Made by a program: the position numbers and the translations under genes | NCBI GenBank assembly: GCA_036245525.1 | Contig: BTPG01000006.1 | Location: 72,355,133-72,419,132, forward strand | Direction: 5' to 3' | Length of the DNA stretch: 64,000 nt | Origin: Semisulcospira habei | Taxonomy: Eukaryota; Mollusca; Gastropoda; Semisulcospiridae | Part shown: piece after piece, positions 31,641-42,659 of the stretch | How positions within the stretch are numbered: position 1 is the stretch's first letter | Layout of the letters: each line of letters opens with the position of its first letter | The notes under the pieces: model-generated | What the model saw: only the letters and a program-made list of their open reading frames with translations | The model's database searches: none | Told to the model about the DNA's origin: nothing

Positions 31641-34564
31641 AAAAACGCCGACGAAAAGACTAACAAACAGTAATTCCTTTCCTGGAGGAGGAAGGTTCTT
31701 CTACCAGAAGACTTATGACGTCCTGTGGTGAAAGCCGGAAGTCTTCGGAAGCCACAGGACCGAGCTGCCTCTCTCTATCCAGGGATACAACCATGGGCAC
31801 ATGGAACATCAAGACCATGTACCAGAGCGGCAAGGCCGCCCAGATAGCAGCGGAAATGCAAAAGTACAACCTTTCCCTGCTAGGTATCAGTGAAGCCAGA
31901 TGGACGCAGTCTGGCCAGAAAAGGCTGTTAAGTGGGGAGATGATTCTGTATTCAGGTCATGAAGAGGAGAATGCCCCCCATACAGAAGGTGTAGCATTCA
32001 TGCTGTCACCAGTGGCACAGAGAGCGCTGATGGACTGGGAACCTCTTGGACCAAGAATTATCACAGCAACTTTTAGAACCAAGAAAAAGCTCAAGCTGAA
32101 CGTCATCCAGTGTTATGCGCCCACTAATGACAGTGACGAGGAAGAGAAACAAGAGTTCTACGACCGACTCCAGAGTGCCTTGGACAAATGTGCGGAGTGA
32201 GACATCACCATCGTCATGGGCGATTTTAATGCCAAAATAGGGGAGAACAACACCGGATACGAAGAGGTGATGGGGAGACAGGGACTAGGCTTGGAGATGA
32301 GTGAGAACGGGGAGAGGTTTGTAGACTTTTGTGCTCTAAACCGACTTGTCATTGGAGGCAGCATCTTCCCACACAGAAGAATACACAAAGCAACTTGGGT
32401 CTCACCTGACCATACAACAGAGAACCAAATAGACCATATCTGCATTAGCAAGAAATTTAGAAGATCCCTTCAAGATGTTCAAGTGAGGAGGGGAGCAGAT
32501 GTCGCCTCAGACCACCATCTGCTTACCTTAAGAATGAAGCTCAAGCTAAAGAAAAGCCGCACAGAGACAACAAGAAGACAGCGCTATAATGTAGGCCTCC
32601 TGAGAGAAACTGGAGTTAGAGAAGAGTTCAAACTGGTGCTGTCCAACCGGTTTCAAGCGCTACAGGAGCTAGTAAATGAAGAGGAGGCGGTCACCACAGA
32701 GCGCAGCAGTGGAAGACAGTTAGAGAGGCGCTGAACTCAACCTGCAAAGACACTGTAGGGTTCAGGAAACACCATCACAAGGACTGGCTGTCGGCACAGA
32801 CCTTGAAGAAGATAGAAGCGAGGAAGCAGAAGAAAGCAGTTGTCAACAACAGTCGCACGAGAGCAGCCATGGCCATACAGAAAGACCAGTAAAAGACAAA
32901 GAAGTCAAGCCTATTGCAGACAGAGCAGACCAACTTGACAGATGGGCCGATTATTTTGAAGAGTTACTGAACAGACCTAGCCCACCCGACCCCCCAGACA
33001 TCCAGCCGGCAGAGACCGACCTACCCATCAGCTGTGACAGACCCAGCCGGGAAGAGATCAGAAGAGCAGTGGCATTTTTGAAGAACGGCAAAGCAGCAGG
33101 CCCAGATGGCATCCCAGCGGAGTCTCTGAAAGCAGACATAGAGACAACAGTGGAGATGCTGTACCCACTGTTTGGAAAGATCTGGGAAGAGGAGATGATG
33201 CCGGCTGACTGGAAGGAGGGGTACCTAATCAAGCTTCCCAAGAAAGGCGACCTCAGCAAGTGTTCCAACTACAGAGGAATCACCTTGCTGTCAGTACCAG
33301 GAAAGGTCTTCAACAGGATCATCCTGGAGAGAATGAAGAGCTCCGTTGACCCCCAGCTGAGAGACCAGCAAGCAGGATTCAGGAAGAACCGATCATGTAC
33401 AGACCAGATCGCCACTCTCCGCATCATCGTGGAGCAGTCTCTGGAGTGGAGCTCCCCGCTGTACGTCAACTTTGTGGATTATGAGAAAGCATTTGACAGT
33501 GTGGACCGAGAGACTCTGTGGAAACCCCTACGACACTACGGTGTACCCACAAAGCTCGTCCGCCTGATCAAGAGCAGCTACGATGGCATGACATGTCACG
33601 TGATCCACGAAGGGCAGTTCACCAGGGAGCTCCAGGTCAGAACTGGTGTCAGGCAGGGGTGTCTGCTGTCTCCGTTCCTCTTCCTACTGGCCATAGACTG
33701 GGTCATGAAGATGACCACAGAGCACAGACGAGGTGGAATATAGTGGACACTGTGGACACAGCTTGACGACCTCGATTTTGCAGACGACTTGGCATTACTG
33801 TCCCACACTCATCAACAAATGCAGGACAAGACCACGAGGCTTGCTGACATCTCGTCCCAAGTGGGCCTCACCATTCACAAACAGAAAACAAAGACAATGA
33901 GGCTGAACGCAACCAGGGAAGAACCAGTCTTGCTTGCTGGCACCCCGTTGGAGGAGGTGGAGTCCTTCACCTATCTCGGGAGCATCATAGACAAAAAAGG
34001 TGGCACTGATGCAGATGTCAGAGCACGAATCGGTAAAGCCAGAGCAGCCTTTCTCCAGTTGAAAAAGGTGTGGAGTTCCAGAGAGCTGTCACAACACACC
34101 AAAGTCTGGATTTTCAACTCCAATGTAAAAGCAGTTCTCCTATATGGAGCTGAGACTTGGAGATTGACAAAAACCACAGTCAACAGAGTACAGACCTTCA
34201 TGAACAGTTGCCTTAGAAGAATTTTGAAAATCCACTGGCCAGAGAAGATCAGCAACGTCAGACTTTGGGAGAGAACAGAGCAGATAACAGCACAGAATGA
34301 AATTGGGCGAAGAAGATGGGGATGGATCGGTCACAGTCTGAGAAAGCCAGCTTCCAGTATCACTAGGCAGGCATTGTCATGGAACCCCCAGGGAAAGAGG
34401 AAAAGAGGTAGGCCGAGAAACTCCTGGCGTCGAGACCTCCAAGCAGACATCAAGAGACTGGGAATCACCTGGAGTAGAATCGAAGGAGAAGCACAGGACA
34501 GGAGTTGCTGGAGGTCTCTCGTCGACGGCCTATACCCGGGTAGGGGTGACAGGCATAAGTAAGT
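31432..34564 (+). mobile_element. Nearly full-length RTE LINE (copy 6), inactivated
   Basis: Flanked by a perfect 13-bp duplication AACAACAATTGCT at 31419-31431 and 34565-34577. It has the complete 5' UTR, endonuclease and RT. Damage: CGA to TGA at 32198-32200 in the endonuclease, a frameshift near 32700, a deletion of roughly 200 bp near 32870 in the linker and CAG to TAG near 33741 between RT motifs B and C. The open pieces are 31715-32200, 32216-32734, 33069-33743 and 33789-34562. The conserved start MTSCGE is at 31715. Confidence 0.95.
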
Positions 34565-34615
34565 AACAACAATTGCTAGGGGGCGTGGCTTTTGTGGCGG
34601 GTGCTCGGTGAGGTC

Positions 34616-34760
34616 CTTTTGGTGCAGAGATATCCAAGGGTAAGACCTATCTATGCATACTAATTGGATGACCCCTCGGAAAGGTCAAGGGTCACAAGAG
34701 GCCAGCAAATGGATAAAATTGTAGGCGTGTCCACATTTTTCAATCAAATTTGGCACAAAT
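34616..34760 (+). repeat. Dispersed repeat D (copy 5, left part)
   Basis: Module with TAAGACCTATCTATGCATAC and GGTCAAGGGTCACAAGAGG. It is interrupted by the SINE-like insertion and resumes at 35167-35292 (ending ...GATGGCCACACATGT). Confidence 0.75.
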
Positions 34761-34769
34761 CTGATAAGA

Positions 34770-35157
34770 TTGATTGTACAGTGCTTAACGTCCCGACAGC
34801 AACAAGGCTTTTTCAGGACGTGCCTGCACTGCTTGTGAAAAAATAAAAAATAAACAGAACATTGAATGTATGTCGCCAGCCGGTCAAATACGTTAAATAA
34901 ACCTAACACATGGGGCCTAAATAAAGCTAAGACCATTTAGCAACACACATCCAATATCAAGAGCTACAGGCAGTGCAGACAGTAGGGAGAGTTTTAAAAA
35001 GGCAAATACAGGTGAATGGACAAAGGGTAGACAGAAAGACATGCCCCAGAATAGAGAGAAAAACCCACCCTGTGGGGCTGACCAGGGTGACCCTGGGAAC
35101 TAAAAAATACCTAACCCCACCCAAGTCCCCCAGGGCAGACCCGGGTGGGGTACAAAG
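34770..35157 (-). mobile_element. SINE-like retroelement with (AATC)n tail
   Basis: A 388-bp insertion in repeat D flanked by a perfect 9-bp duplication CTGATAAGA (34761-34769, 35158-35166). On the minus strand its 3' end reads GTCGGGACGTTAAGCACTG and then TACAATCAATC. This resembles the GACGTTAA-type ends and short-repeat tails of molluscan LINEs and SINEs, as in GGCGTTAAACCC of the LINE at 59471. I could not identify a tRNA-type A/B box with confidence. It could also be a truncated LINE 3' end. Confidence 0.65.
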
Positions 35158-35292
35158 CTGATAAGAAGCTGATAATAATTTAGTGAGGGGGGGGGGGGGG
35201 GTTGACGTGTGAAAAATGCTTACACTTTGAAAAAACAAGATTTTGCTGGTACAGAAGCCAGCCCTTATGTCACGATGGCCACACATGTAAAT

Positions 35293-35949
35293 AGGTCAAA
35301 CATGAGTTCATATTTTTAACTCATTTGAGACATTCCGGATATCCGGCAAGCCGTGTATCTTGAGGCGGCACTTCTCGAATGAGTTAAGCTTATCCTTCTG
35401 ATCCATTTCCCTCCTCTCTAAGCCAATCTCTGATCAAAACACATACCTGCGCACACAAATAAAGATGGACACGGTGCTTCCCGCCATTAGTGGGCTCTGT
35501 AGGGGACAGGAATTCTGAAGAACAAAAGCAGGAGCAGCCAAATGACGCCACTATAAGCTTGACCCATGGCATCGCTAGTCTTGAGACTGAGAAGCTTGGT
35601 GCCTACAGGCGCCAAGCTCTTCAGGCCCTACCCTTCAGCCATCATAGTGCACCCACCTCTTGTGATCAAATTGTTTGCAGCTTAAAAATGTGTACTCTTT
35701 ATGGTACTACATAAGGAATTATATCATTTCTTTGATGTTCAGGGAGTTGAAGGGCTGGTCTAAGCGATTCACAGTCAATCCACTGTCGACGACCTTCGCG
35801 TAGAGCGCAGCGCAGTTTAAAAGATGAACGATTTTAAGGATTATATGAATACATCATACTCTTTATTCTGCACCCGGTGATGAAGGGCATCGATCGAGCG
35901 GTAGACAAAAACAGGTTTGTCATTTTGACCCACAAAAAAAAAAATTCCT
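35293..35949. other. Spacer with a family P palindrome
   Basis: No gene. A palindrome of family P lies at 35575-35648 (AGCTTGGTGCCTACAGGC followed by GCCAAGCTCTTC). Confidence 0.45.
35575..35648. repeat. Imperfect palindrome, family P (copy 6)
   Basis: The core AAGCTTGGTGCCT / AGGCGCCAAGCT is almost perfectly inverted. The right flank CCCTACCCTTCAGCCATCATAG matches the right arm of the other copies. This copy is 25 kb from the main cluster. Confidence 0.65.
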
Positions 35950-36415
35950 AAACGCTTTTTCAACTTTAAACCTGAACTTAATACCTGACTATAAGACCCA
36001 TCTATACATGCCAATTTGGATGATCCCTAAAAAGGGTCACAAGAGGTCGGTAAATGTATGAAAAATGACATTTTGTTAAAATTGTAGTTTTTATAAAATT
36101 TCTTGCAAACTTTCGTCAAATTTGGCAATAAGTTTGCTGATGGCAAGACATTTCTACACATTAATTTAGCCGACTATATACAAGGGGGGAGGGTCTGATA
36201 GGTATACTTATGTCACAAAGGTCATCGGTCATACACATGAGCCATAGGAGCTTTGCCTTTCTTGTTCAAAAAGTATTTAAGCTAGTCTTCGAAAGGTACT
36301 TTGTCGCAACACCTTTTCAAACATCAGTCCGTGTCCTTTTTCAAAGGTGGGGGCAGAGTCAAAATTAGCTTTACTTGTATTTTGACGAAAGTTGATTTTT
36401 CTCAAAATCTATTTT
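35950..36415 (+). repeat. Dispersed repeat D (copy 6)
   Basis: Carries TATAAGACCCATCTATACATGCC and the end motif GAGCCATAGGAGCTTTGCC. A further first-module piece (GTCTTCGAAAGGTACTTTGTCGC) follows directly. Confidence 0.7.
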
Positions 36416-36642
36416 CAATTAGCGGTCCAGCTTGTGCGACATTAAGGCTATCGTTTTGTATAGTATGTTGGTATTTGCAATGGTCAAGAAGGCCTCGACC
36501 ACTGGCCAGACCACATCTGATTTCTTTCTGCTAGCTTACGTTGTATTAAAATAAGTCATGTTGACTTCAATAGGGTATTGGAAAAAGCACTTGCAAGGTA
36601 AATTCTATGCAGTACAGAAAGGTATAAATGACAAGTGCTTTT

Positions 36643-36930
36643 TCTCAGGCTCCCATGCAATGGCACAAGTGGGTACATACTGTCCCATGGTAATCTTAAA
36701 ACTTGGCATTTTCATGGAGACTTTCAATACCACAATCCTCAAACTCATCCTAAAGAATATTTTGTGCCAAAACCTTTCTAAACATACCAATTTCCTGGCC
36801 TCTTTCAAAGGGAGTCCATAAATAAGTCATTTTGCAAATACTACTTTTTACTTCAAACCCAAAGTTGGTACACAGAAATGAGATACAAGATGGTAAGAGT
36901 TTTTAATGCATGCTAATCACCCAACTGATT
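36643..36930 (+). repeat. Dispersed repeat D (copy 7)
   Basis: First-module markers ATCTTAAAACTTGGCATTTTCATGGAGAC and CAAAACCTTTCTAAACATACCAATTTC, then the 'GGTACACAGA...GATGGTAAGAG' module. Confidence 0.7.
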
Positions 36931-36972
36931 ATGATTTTACGACAAAATGAAAGTTACCACTATTAGAATAAT

Positions 36973-37159
36973 TGACAGCAGTGTGCTGGTCAGTGATTTT
37001 AGACCTGGCAACTTAAAAGTGCAGCATCACAACAGTATTCTGTAGAAGTGATCTGGTACTGTGAACAGTGTTTAACCTTTTGAATGTCAGTAGCAGTCGT
37101 GATTCCTGTAAAAACCTGCCCTTTGTCACCTTAACATGTGCAAATGTACAGGTCTTATC
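36973..37159. repeat. 187-bp direct duplication flanking a LINE (left)
   Basis: Matches 39701-39887 over 187 bases with three substitutions and no gaps. The two copies bound the LINE at 37160-39700 exactly, as a target-site duplication would. A diverged relative at about 47196-47285 shows the duplicated DNA is itself part of an older repeat. Confidence 0.9.
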
Positions 37160-39700
37160 TCTCTCTCTCTTGGCTTGACTTCGCGAACGAAGATTCTATA
37201 GGTCTTGCCCATGTCGTCTGCAGGCATTTTCGTGGCTGCGGAGGCCAATCCGGGACAGGCAGGTTCGACCGCAGTGGCTGCAGGGGAAGGTCTGGTCAGG
37301 GTTCTGAGTTACGACAACTCTGGTTTTTCTTCTGAGCCGCTTGTCCTTAAGGTTAGCTATGCGAGAGTCCTCAAAGGAGACGGCTGCCTTGTGAATGGTG
37401 GAGCGCCAGGTGTCACGGTCCGCAGCAAGCGAAGACCACTGGCGGTGGTCGATTTGGCAGGCACTAAGTGACTTCTTGAGACCGTCTTTGTATCTCTTCT
37501 TTGGTGCCCCTCTGTCTCGGTGTCCAGTGGCGAGCTCGCCGAACAGAGTGATCTTGGGTAGGCGATGATCCTCCATCCTGGAGACGTGCCCCGCCCAGCG
37601 AAGCTGTGTCCGCAGCAGCAAAGCCTCGATGCTCACAGTTTCCGCCTGTTCAAGGACCTCGACGTTGGTGACATAGTCACTCCAGTGAATGCTGAGGATG
37701 GTACGCAGGCAGCGCTGGTGAAAGCGTTCGAGGAGTCGTAGTTGGCTGCGGTAGAGGGCCCAGGACTCTGAACCGTACAGCAGGGTGGTGAGGACGACAG
37801 CTCTGTACACGCTGATCTTGGTGCCTTTTTTCAGCTGTTGATTGTGCCACACCCGCTTGAATAGTCGCCCGAAAGCACTGTTCGCTTTTGCCAGCCTGTT
37901 GTCCAGCTCCTTGTCCAGCTTGGCGTCTGACGTGATGATGCAGCCAAGGTAGGTAAACTGGTGTACAGACTTCAGTTCGGACTCGCCATTGGTGATGTGG
38001 GGAGGGCGATGCTCTTCCTTGGGTGCCGGCTGATGAAGGACCTCTGTCTTTTTCAGACTGACCTCAAGTCCAAAGAGCTGGGTGGCATCTGCGAAGCAGG
38101 ACGTAATGCGCTGCAAGGCTCTCTCTGTGTGTGCAATGAGGGCAGCGTCATCAGCAAAGAGCAGCTCACGAATCAGTTGGTCTAGGGTTTTCGTGTGGGC
38201 CTGCAGTCATCTGAGGTTGAACAGGCTGCCATCGAGACGATACCTGATGTACACTGCGTCGTCATCGTCGAGGTCCACTCTGGCCTACTTCAACATCATG
38301 CTGAAGAAGATGGTGAAGAGGGTCGGTACCAGCACGCAGCCTTGCTTCACGCCGTTGCAAATGGGGAATGGTTCTGAGAGGTCACTGTTTAGTCTGACCT
38401 GGCCTTGCTGGTCCTCGTGGAGCTGGATGATCATGTTGAGGAACTTTGGGGGACAACCTAGTCGCTCCAGGATCTGCCACATACCTTGCCTGCTCACAGT
38501 GTCAAACGCTTTTGTTAGGTCGACAAACGTTACGTTCTGCTCGCGGCACTTCTCCTGAAGCTGTCTCAGCACAAAGACCATGTCGGTGGTACTCCTGTTG
38601 GCTCTGAAGCCACACTGGCCCTCTGGGAGGTGGTCTTCAGCGATGGCAGGTACCAGCCAATTCAGGAGCAACCTTGCGAGAATTTTCCCGGCAATGGACA
38701 GCAGGGTAATTCCACGATAATTAGAGCAGGCAGACTTCTCTCCTTTGTTCTTGTACAGGGTGATGATGACTGCATCACTGAGATCTTTTGGTAGTGTTCC
38801 TTTTTCCCAGCAGCAGAGAAAGAGGTCGTGGAGCTTGTTGTGCAGTGCTGGGCCTCCATGTTTCCAGATCTCTGGCGGGATTCCGTCAATGCCCGCTGCT
38901 TTGCCACTCTTGAGCTGGTGGATGGCTGTGAGGGTCTCTTCGGCGGTGGGCGGTTCGTCCAATTCAACCTTTAGTGGAAGGTGTGGGATTTGGAGGATGA
39001 CCGTTTCTTGAACAGTGCGCTCAGCACCGAAGAGGTCCTGAAAGTATTCCGAACAGCGGTTCAAGATGGAGGTATTATCTGTGAGGAGTGCCTGTCCATC
39101 AGCGCTTCGCAGGGGACTTTGTACCAGGTGCCTAGGGCCATACACTGCTTTCAGTGCTTCGTAGAAGCCCCTGTAGTCACCGTTGTCAGCGCACAGCTGG
39201 GTCCTCTGTGCGAGTCTGGACCACCACTCGTTCTGGAGCTCTCTAAGCTTGAGCTGGAGACTGCTGCAGATGAGGCGGAAGGCAGACTTCTTCACAGGGC
39301 AGGAAGGCTGGGCTAGGTGGGCCTGGTGGGCGGCTCTTTTTTTTGCTAGAAGTTCCTGGATCTCTACGTCGTTTTTGTCAAACCAGTCTTTGTTCCTCTT
39401 TCTAGCAAAGCCCAAGACTTCCACAGAGGATTTTACAATAGCAGTTTTCAGTTGTTCCCAGAGTGTTTCAGGGGAGGAGTCTGCTGGATCAACTGTGTCT
39501 TTGAGCATGCGCTGTAAATCGGCCTGAAGGGCAGCTTTCTTGACGTCACGCTGAAGGCTGGCAACATCAAGCTTTTTCTTGGGGGGGGGGGCCCCCTTTC
39601 TTGGGTTTCAGCTTGAGGCGGAGCCTGAGTTTGCAACGAACAAGGCGGTGGTCAGTGTGGCACTCTGCGCTGGGCATCACTCTGGTGAGGAGGACGTCAC
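37160..39700 (-). mobile_element. 5'-truncated APE-type LINE of a second family
   Basis: A 2.54-kb minus-strand LINE, distinct from the main RTE family. It starts inside the end of the endonuclease (AECHTDHRLV near 39640-39670 in another frame) and ends 3' with a (GA)n-rich tail (sense AAGAGAGAGAGA). It is bounded by the 187-bp duplication. Gene order and RT motifs place it near RTE-like or related APE-type LINEs. Exact clade is not decided. Confidence 0.85.
37196..39508 (-). pseudogene. LINE reverse transcriptase with C-terminal zinc finger, two nonsense changes
   Basis: One continuous frame of 771 codons. Motifs in order: GIDGIPPEIWKHGG, YRGITLLSIAGKILARLL, FVDLTKAFDTVSR (motif A), NGVKQGCVLVPTLF (motif B), ELLFADDAALIAHT (motif C) and TYLGCIITSD. 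A GHVSRMEDHRLPK region follows, with a C-terminal finger CSHCGRTCLSRIGLRSHENAC. The frame is cut by TAG at 38285-38287 (just after FFSMMLK) and TGA at 38209-38211 (before LQAHTKTLDQL), so the catalytic FADD lies downstream of both stops. Both fit C-to-T changes (CAG to TAG, CGA to TGA). Such elements copy their RNA by target-primed reverse transcription; this one is dead. Confidence 0.88.
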
Positions 39701-39887
39701 TGACATCAGTGTGCTGGTCAGTGATTTTAGACCTGGCAACTTAAAAGTGCAGCATCACAACAGTATTCTGTAGAAGTGATCTGGTACTGTGAACAGTGTT
39801 TAACCATTTGAATGTCAGTAGCAGTCGTGATTCCTGTAAAAACCTGCCCTTTGTCACCTTAACATGTGCAAATGTTCAGGTCTTATC
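39701..39887. repeat. 187-bp direct duplication flanking a LINE (right)
   Basis: Partner of 36973-37159. After it, sequence continues as ...TCTTATCAACATATAAG, whereas the left copy is followed by the LINE tail. Confidence 0.9.
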
Positions 39888-39945
39888 AACATATAAGTAA
39901 ATGGTTGGCTTGCAGCATATGGAATCCATGTCCATACATATGTGC

Positions 39946-40590
39946 ATAATACATTTTGGACACTTGTCAGCCTCCTTTGTGTGAGGGGTCAACCAATTTC
40001 ATATAGAATGGTCTCGTCAGCGACCTTTTCCACACATCTTGTATAGAATGAATAGTATTTGAGAGGGGAAAAAAACAACAATTTTTGGGGTCAAAATATG
40101 GTTTTGAGTTTCCTAATCCCCTGTGATCTTTACCTTTAAAGAGGTCACTGAAATTTGTATATTTAAAAAGGTCTTGCCAAAAAGGAAGACCCTTAGGCCA
40201 TATTTGAAGACAATGGTAGACAGATGAACTTTCATTGTTGCATTACATTTTAAAGTACGGAAGATACAGTTGAATAATGTACATGCACAAAATGACTACA
40301 AACCAACATGCCAGCTGAACATTGAGCACATTCTACCCACTACTACTGACGATCCTTTTTATGAATGTGATTTTATTTTGGAACATCACTTGTCTTCAAC
40401 GTGGCATTCAAAAGGGAAATTATTACACAATTTGATTATAATTGTATAATATAACAAAATGAAGTCACCACTCCTATAAAACTTGATTGACATCAGTGTG
40501 CATGTCTGTGATTTCAGACCTTGTGATTTTGGACGAACGGCCCAAAACAGAATCACTTAAAATTTTGCTTTGCACGTGAGCCAAAAGGAA
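39946..40590 (-). repeat. Dispersed repeat D (copy 8, inverted)
   Basis: Reverse-complement copy. It ends with GGCCCAAAACAGAATCA...TTTTGCTTTGCACGTGAGCC, the complement of the family start. It is gapped near 40250-40500 by unrelated AT-rich sequence. Confidence 0.7.
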
Positions 40591-40676
40591 AATGAACCGC
40601 AGAACACGCGTAAATTACATTATAAAGATACAATTGAATGGCACATTTTCACAAGCTGAAATAACCTTATGCTCAC

Positions 40677-41199
40677 AAACCAGATGGGTGAGGCTAGCAC
40701 TGGCAGAATTGTACACATACCAAGGGGAATTACTCAGCGCTGGACAAACAGTTAGATCCCCTGCCCCCGCCTATCAGGCACCCAATAGCCAGGCCACAGA
40801 GATATACGCAGGTACAGAACAAGATGATCATCTACGTCCTTAAAGGATGCATCAGGTCTCGTATATAACCCATGTCTTTCTCCGGAACTTAATAAGTAGG
40901 CAGGAGAAACATACACAAACATGGAGGTGCACTACGAAATGTGGTCGGGTAAATGCCCTGAATTCCCACAGTAGATGCACAAGACTATACACAACAATGT
41001 AACGATACAAGTTTGCCTTGAGTTGTACAATACTCGCAAACCAGATAGGTGAGGCTAGCGCTGGCAGAATTGTACACATACCAAGGGGAATTACTCGGCG
41101 CTGGACAGACAAACAGATTGGGTGCCTGATAGGCGGGGACAGGGGATCTAACTGTTTGTCTGTCCAGCGCCGAGTAATTCCCCTTGGTATGTGTATAAC
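40677..41199. repeat. Fold-back repeat F (copy 2, rearranged)
   Basis: Contains GGTGAGGCTAGCACTGGCAG, ACACATACCAAGGGGAATTA and GCCTATCAGGCACCCAATAG at 40680-40795. A second arm lies at 41040-41130, and the inverted arm at 41113-41195 (GGGTGCCTGATAGG, GAGTAATTCCCCTTGGTATG). Its last 11 bases ATGTGTATAAC are the left target duplication of RTE copy 7. Confidence 0.75.
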
Positions 41200-41542
41200 C
41201 TCGGGAGCATCATAGACAAAAAAGGCAGCACTGATGCAGATGTCAGAGCACGAATCGGTAAAGCCAGAGCAGCCTTTCTCCAGTTGAAAAAAAGTGTTGA
41301 GTTCCAGAGAGCTGTCACAACACACCAAAGTCCAGATTTTCAACTCCAATGTAAAAGCAGTTCTCCTATATGGAGCAGAAACTTGGAGATTGACAAAAAC
41401 CACAGTCAACAGAGTACAGACCTTCATGAACAGTTGCCTTAGAAGAATTTTGAAAATCCACTGGCCAGAGAAGATAAGCAACGTCAGACTCTGGGAGAGA
41501 ACAGAACATAACAGCAGAGAATGAAATTGGGTGAAGAAGATG

Positions 41543-42636
41543 TAGTCCATAAGCTAGGAAGGTCTACCGTGCACCCCCCCCCCCCCCCCCCCCCCCAGTA
41601 CTCAATAAGATGGGTTTCAAAGTGTTCAAAGTGTTCCTTAGTATGTCCTGAGATGTTTAAGCCATGTTCCCCGAAAATCTTTAGGAACACACCAGAGATA
41701 TAGCCGATGGCGCAAGGGTACCCCCATTCACGCTCTACGCAGGTGCTAAAATGAGGTTGAGAAACATTTTCCTCTAAATAAATCAGAATTCATTCCAGAA
41801 GCCCAAATCAGGTAATATTATGTCAAGGCACACCTTCTGCATCCTCTGCAAAGAACAGGATGAAAAAATATTGAATCTCTGGCTCACAGTGAAGGTATTT
41901 GTGCACCCAGTAAACGACCATTTCCGCGAAATCGCAAAAAAAGACAAAAATAATGTGTCAGATGCCTTCAGACATTTTCTATAGCACTGACAGTCCATTT
42001 GTAGGTTTACATCATTAAAACAGGATGTTACAATTATTATAAACTTGACTAGGTGATGCTGTGATCACTGTGAGTGCCACAGTGGTTGATTTTGTATCCC
42101 TACCCCCAAGTTGTAAAAATACACAAAATTAATTAGAAAAAATTGCTTAAGTTATCCCATTTTATTTTGACCTCTCTTTACCTATTGAGTTTCAATAATG
42201 TGAGCATAAAGTGCAAGAAAATAAGGAAAGTTGGCATCCTTTACGGTATGTTTGTGGTAAATGATAGCTTTTTAGTAATTTTACCATTTAAAATTGCTGA
42301 ATTGGGAAACGTACATTGTTTCTGATGCCCTCAGAAATTTTGTATACAACTGATAGGTCTTTTTTAGGTTTTATTGTTTAGGATAGAGTACCACAGTTAC
42401 TCCCAACCTGATTTTATGATGCTGTGATGCATTTAGGGGCCACAGTGGCTGAATCTGCTGCCCTACCCCCATTTTACCTGTACGCAAAGGAACGAAAAAT
42501 GATCATAAAAATTGCTCCTCTGATTAAATATTTTTGTTGCCAGTTTTCTTAACAAAATATGTACATTGAGCATAAACATTTGTGATCATTTCATTAATTT
42601 CAATGTGACCCATTGATTTAATTGTAATTCTTTTTA
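41543..42636. repeat. Long terminal inverted repeat, left
   Basis: Pairs with 45199-46296. Landmark pairs: CCGATGGCGCAAGGGTACCC (41706) with its complement near 46122; GGGGTAGGG-type segments at 42105 and 45735; ACAGTGGCTGAATCTGCTGC (42443) with 45397. It ends inward at about GATTTAATTGTAATTC. Confidence 0.88.
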
Positions 42637-42659
42637 TTTAAGACATGCTTAACAGGGGC

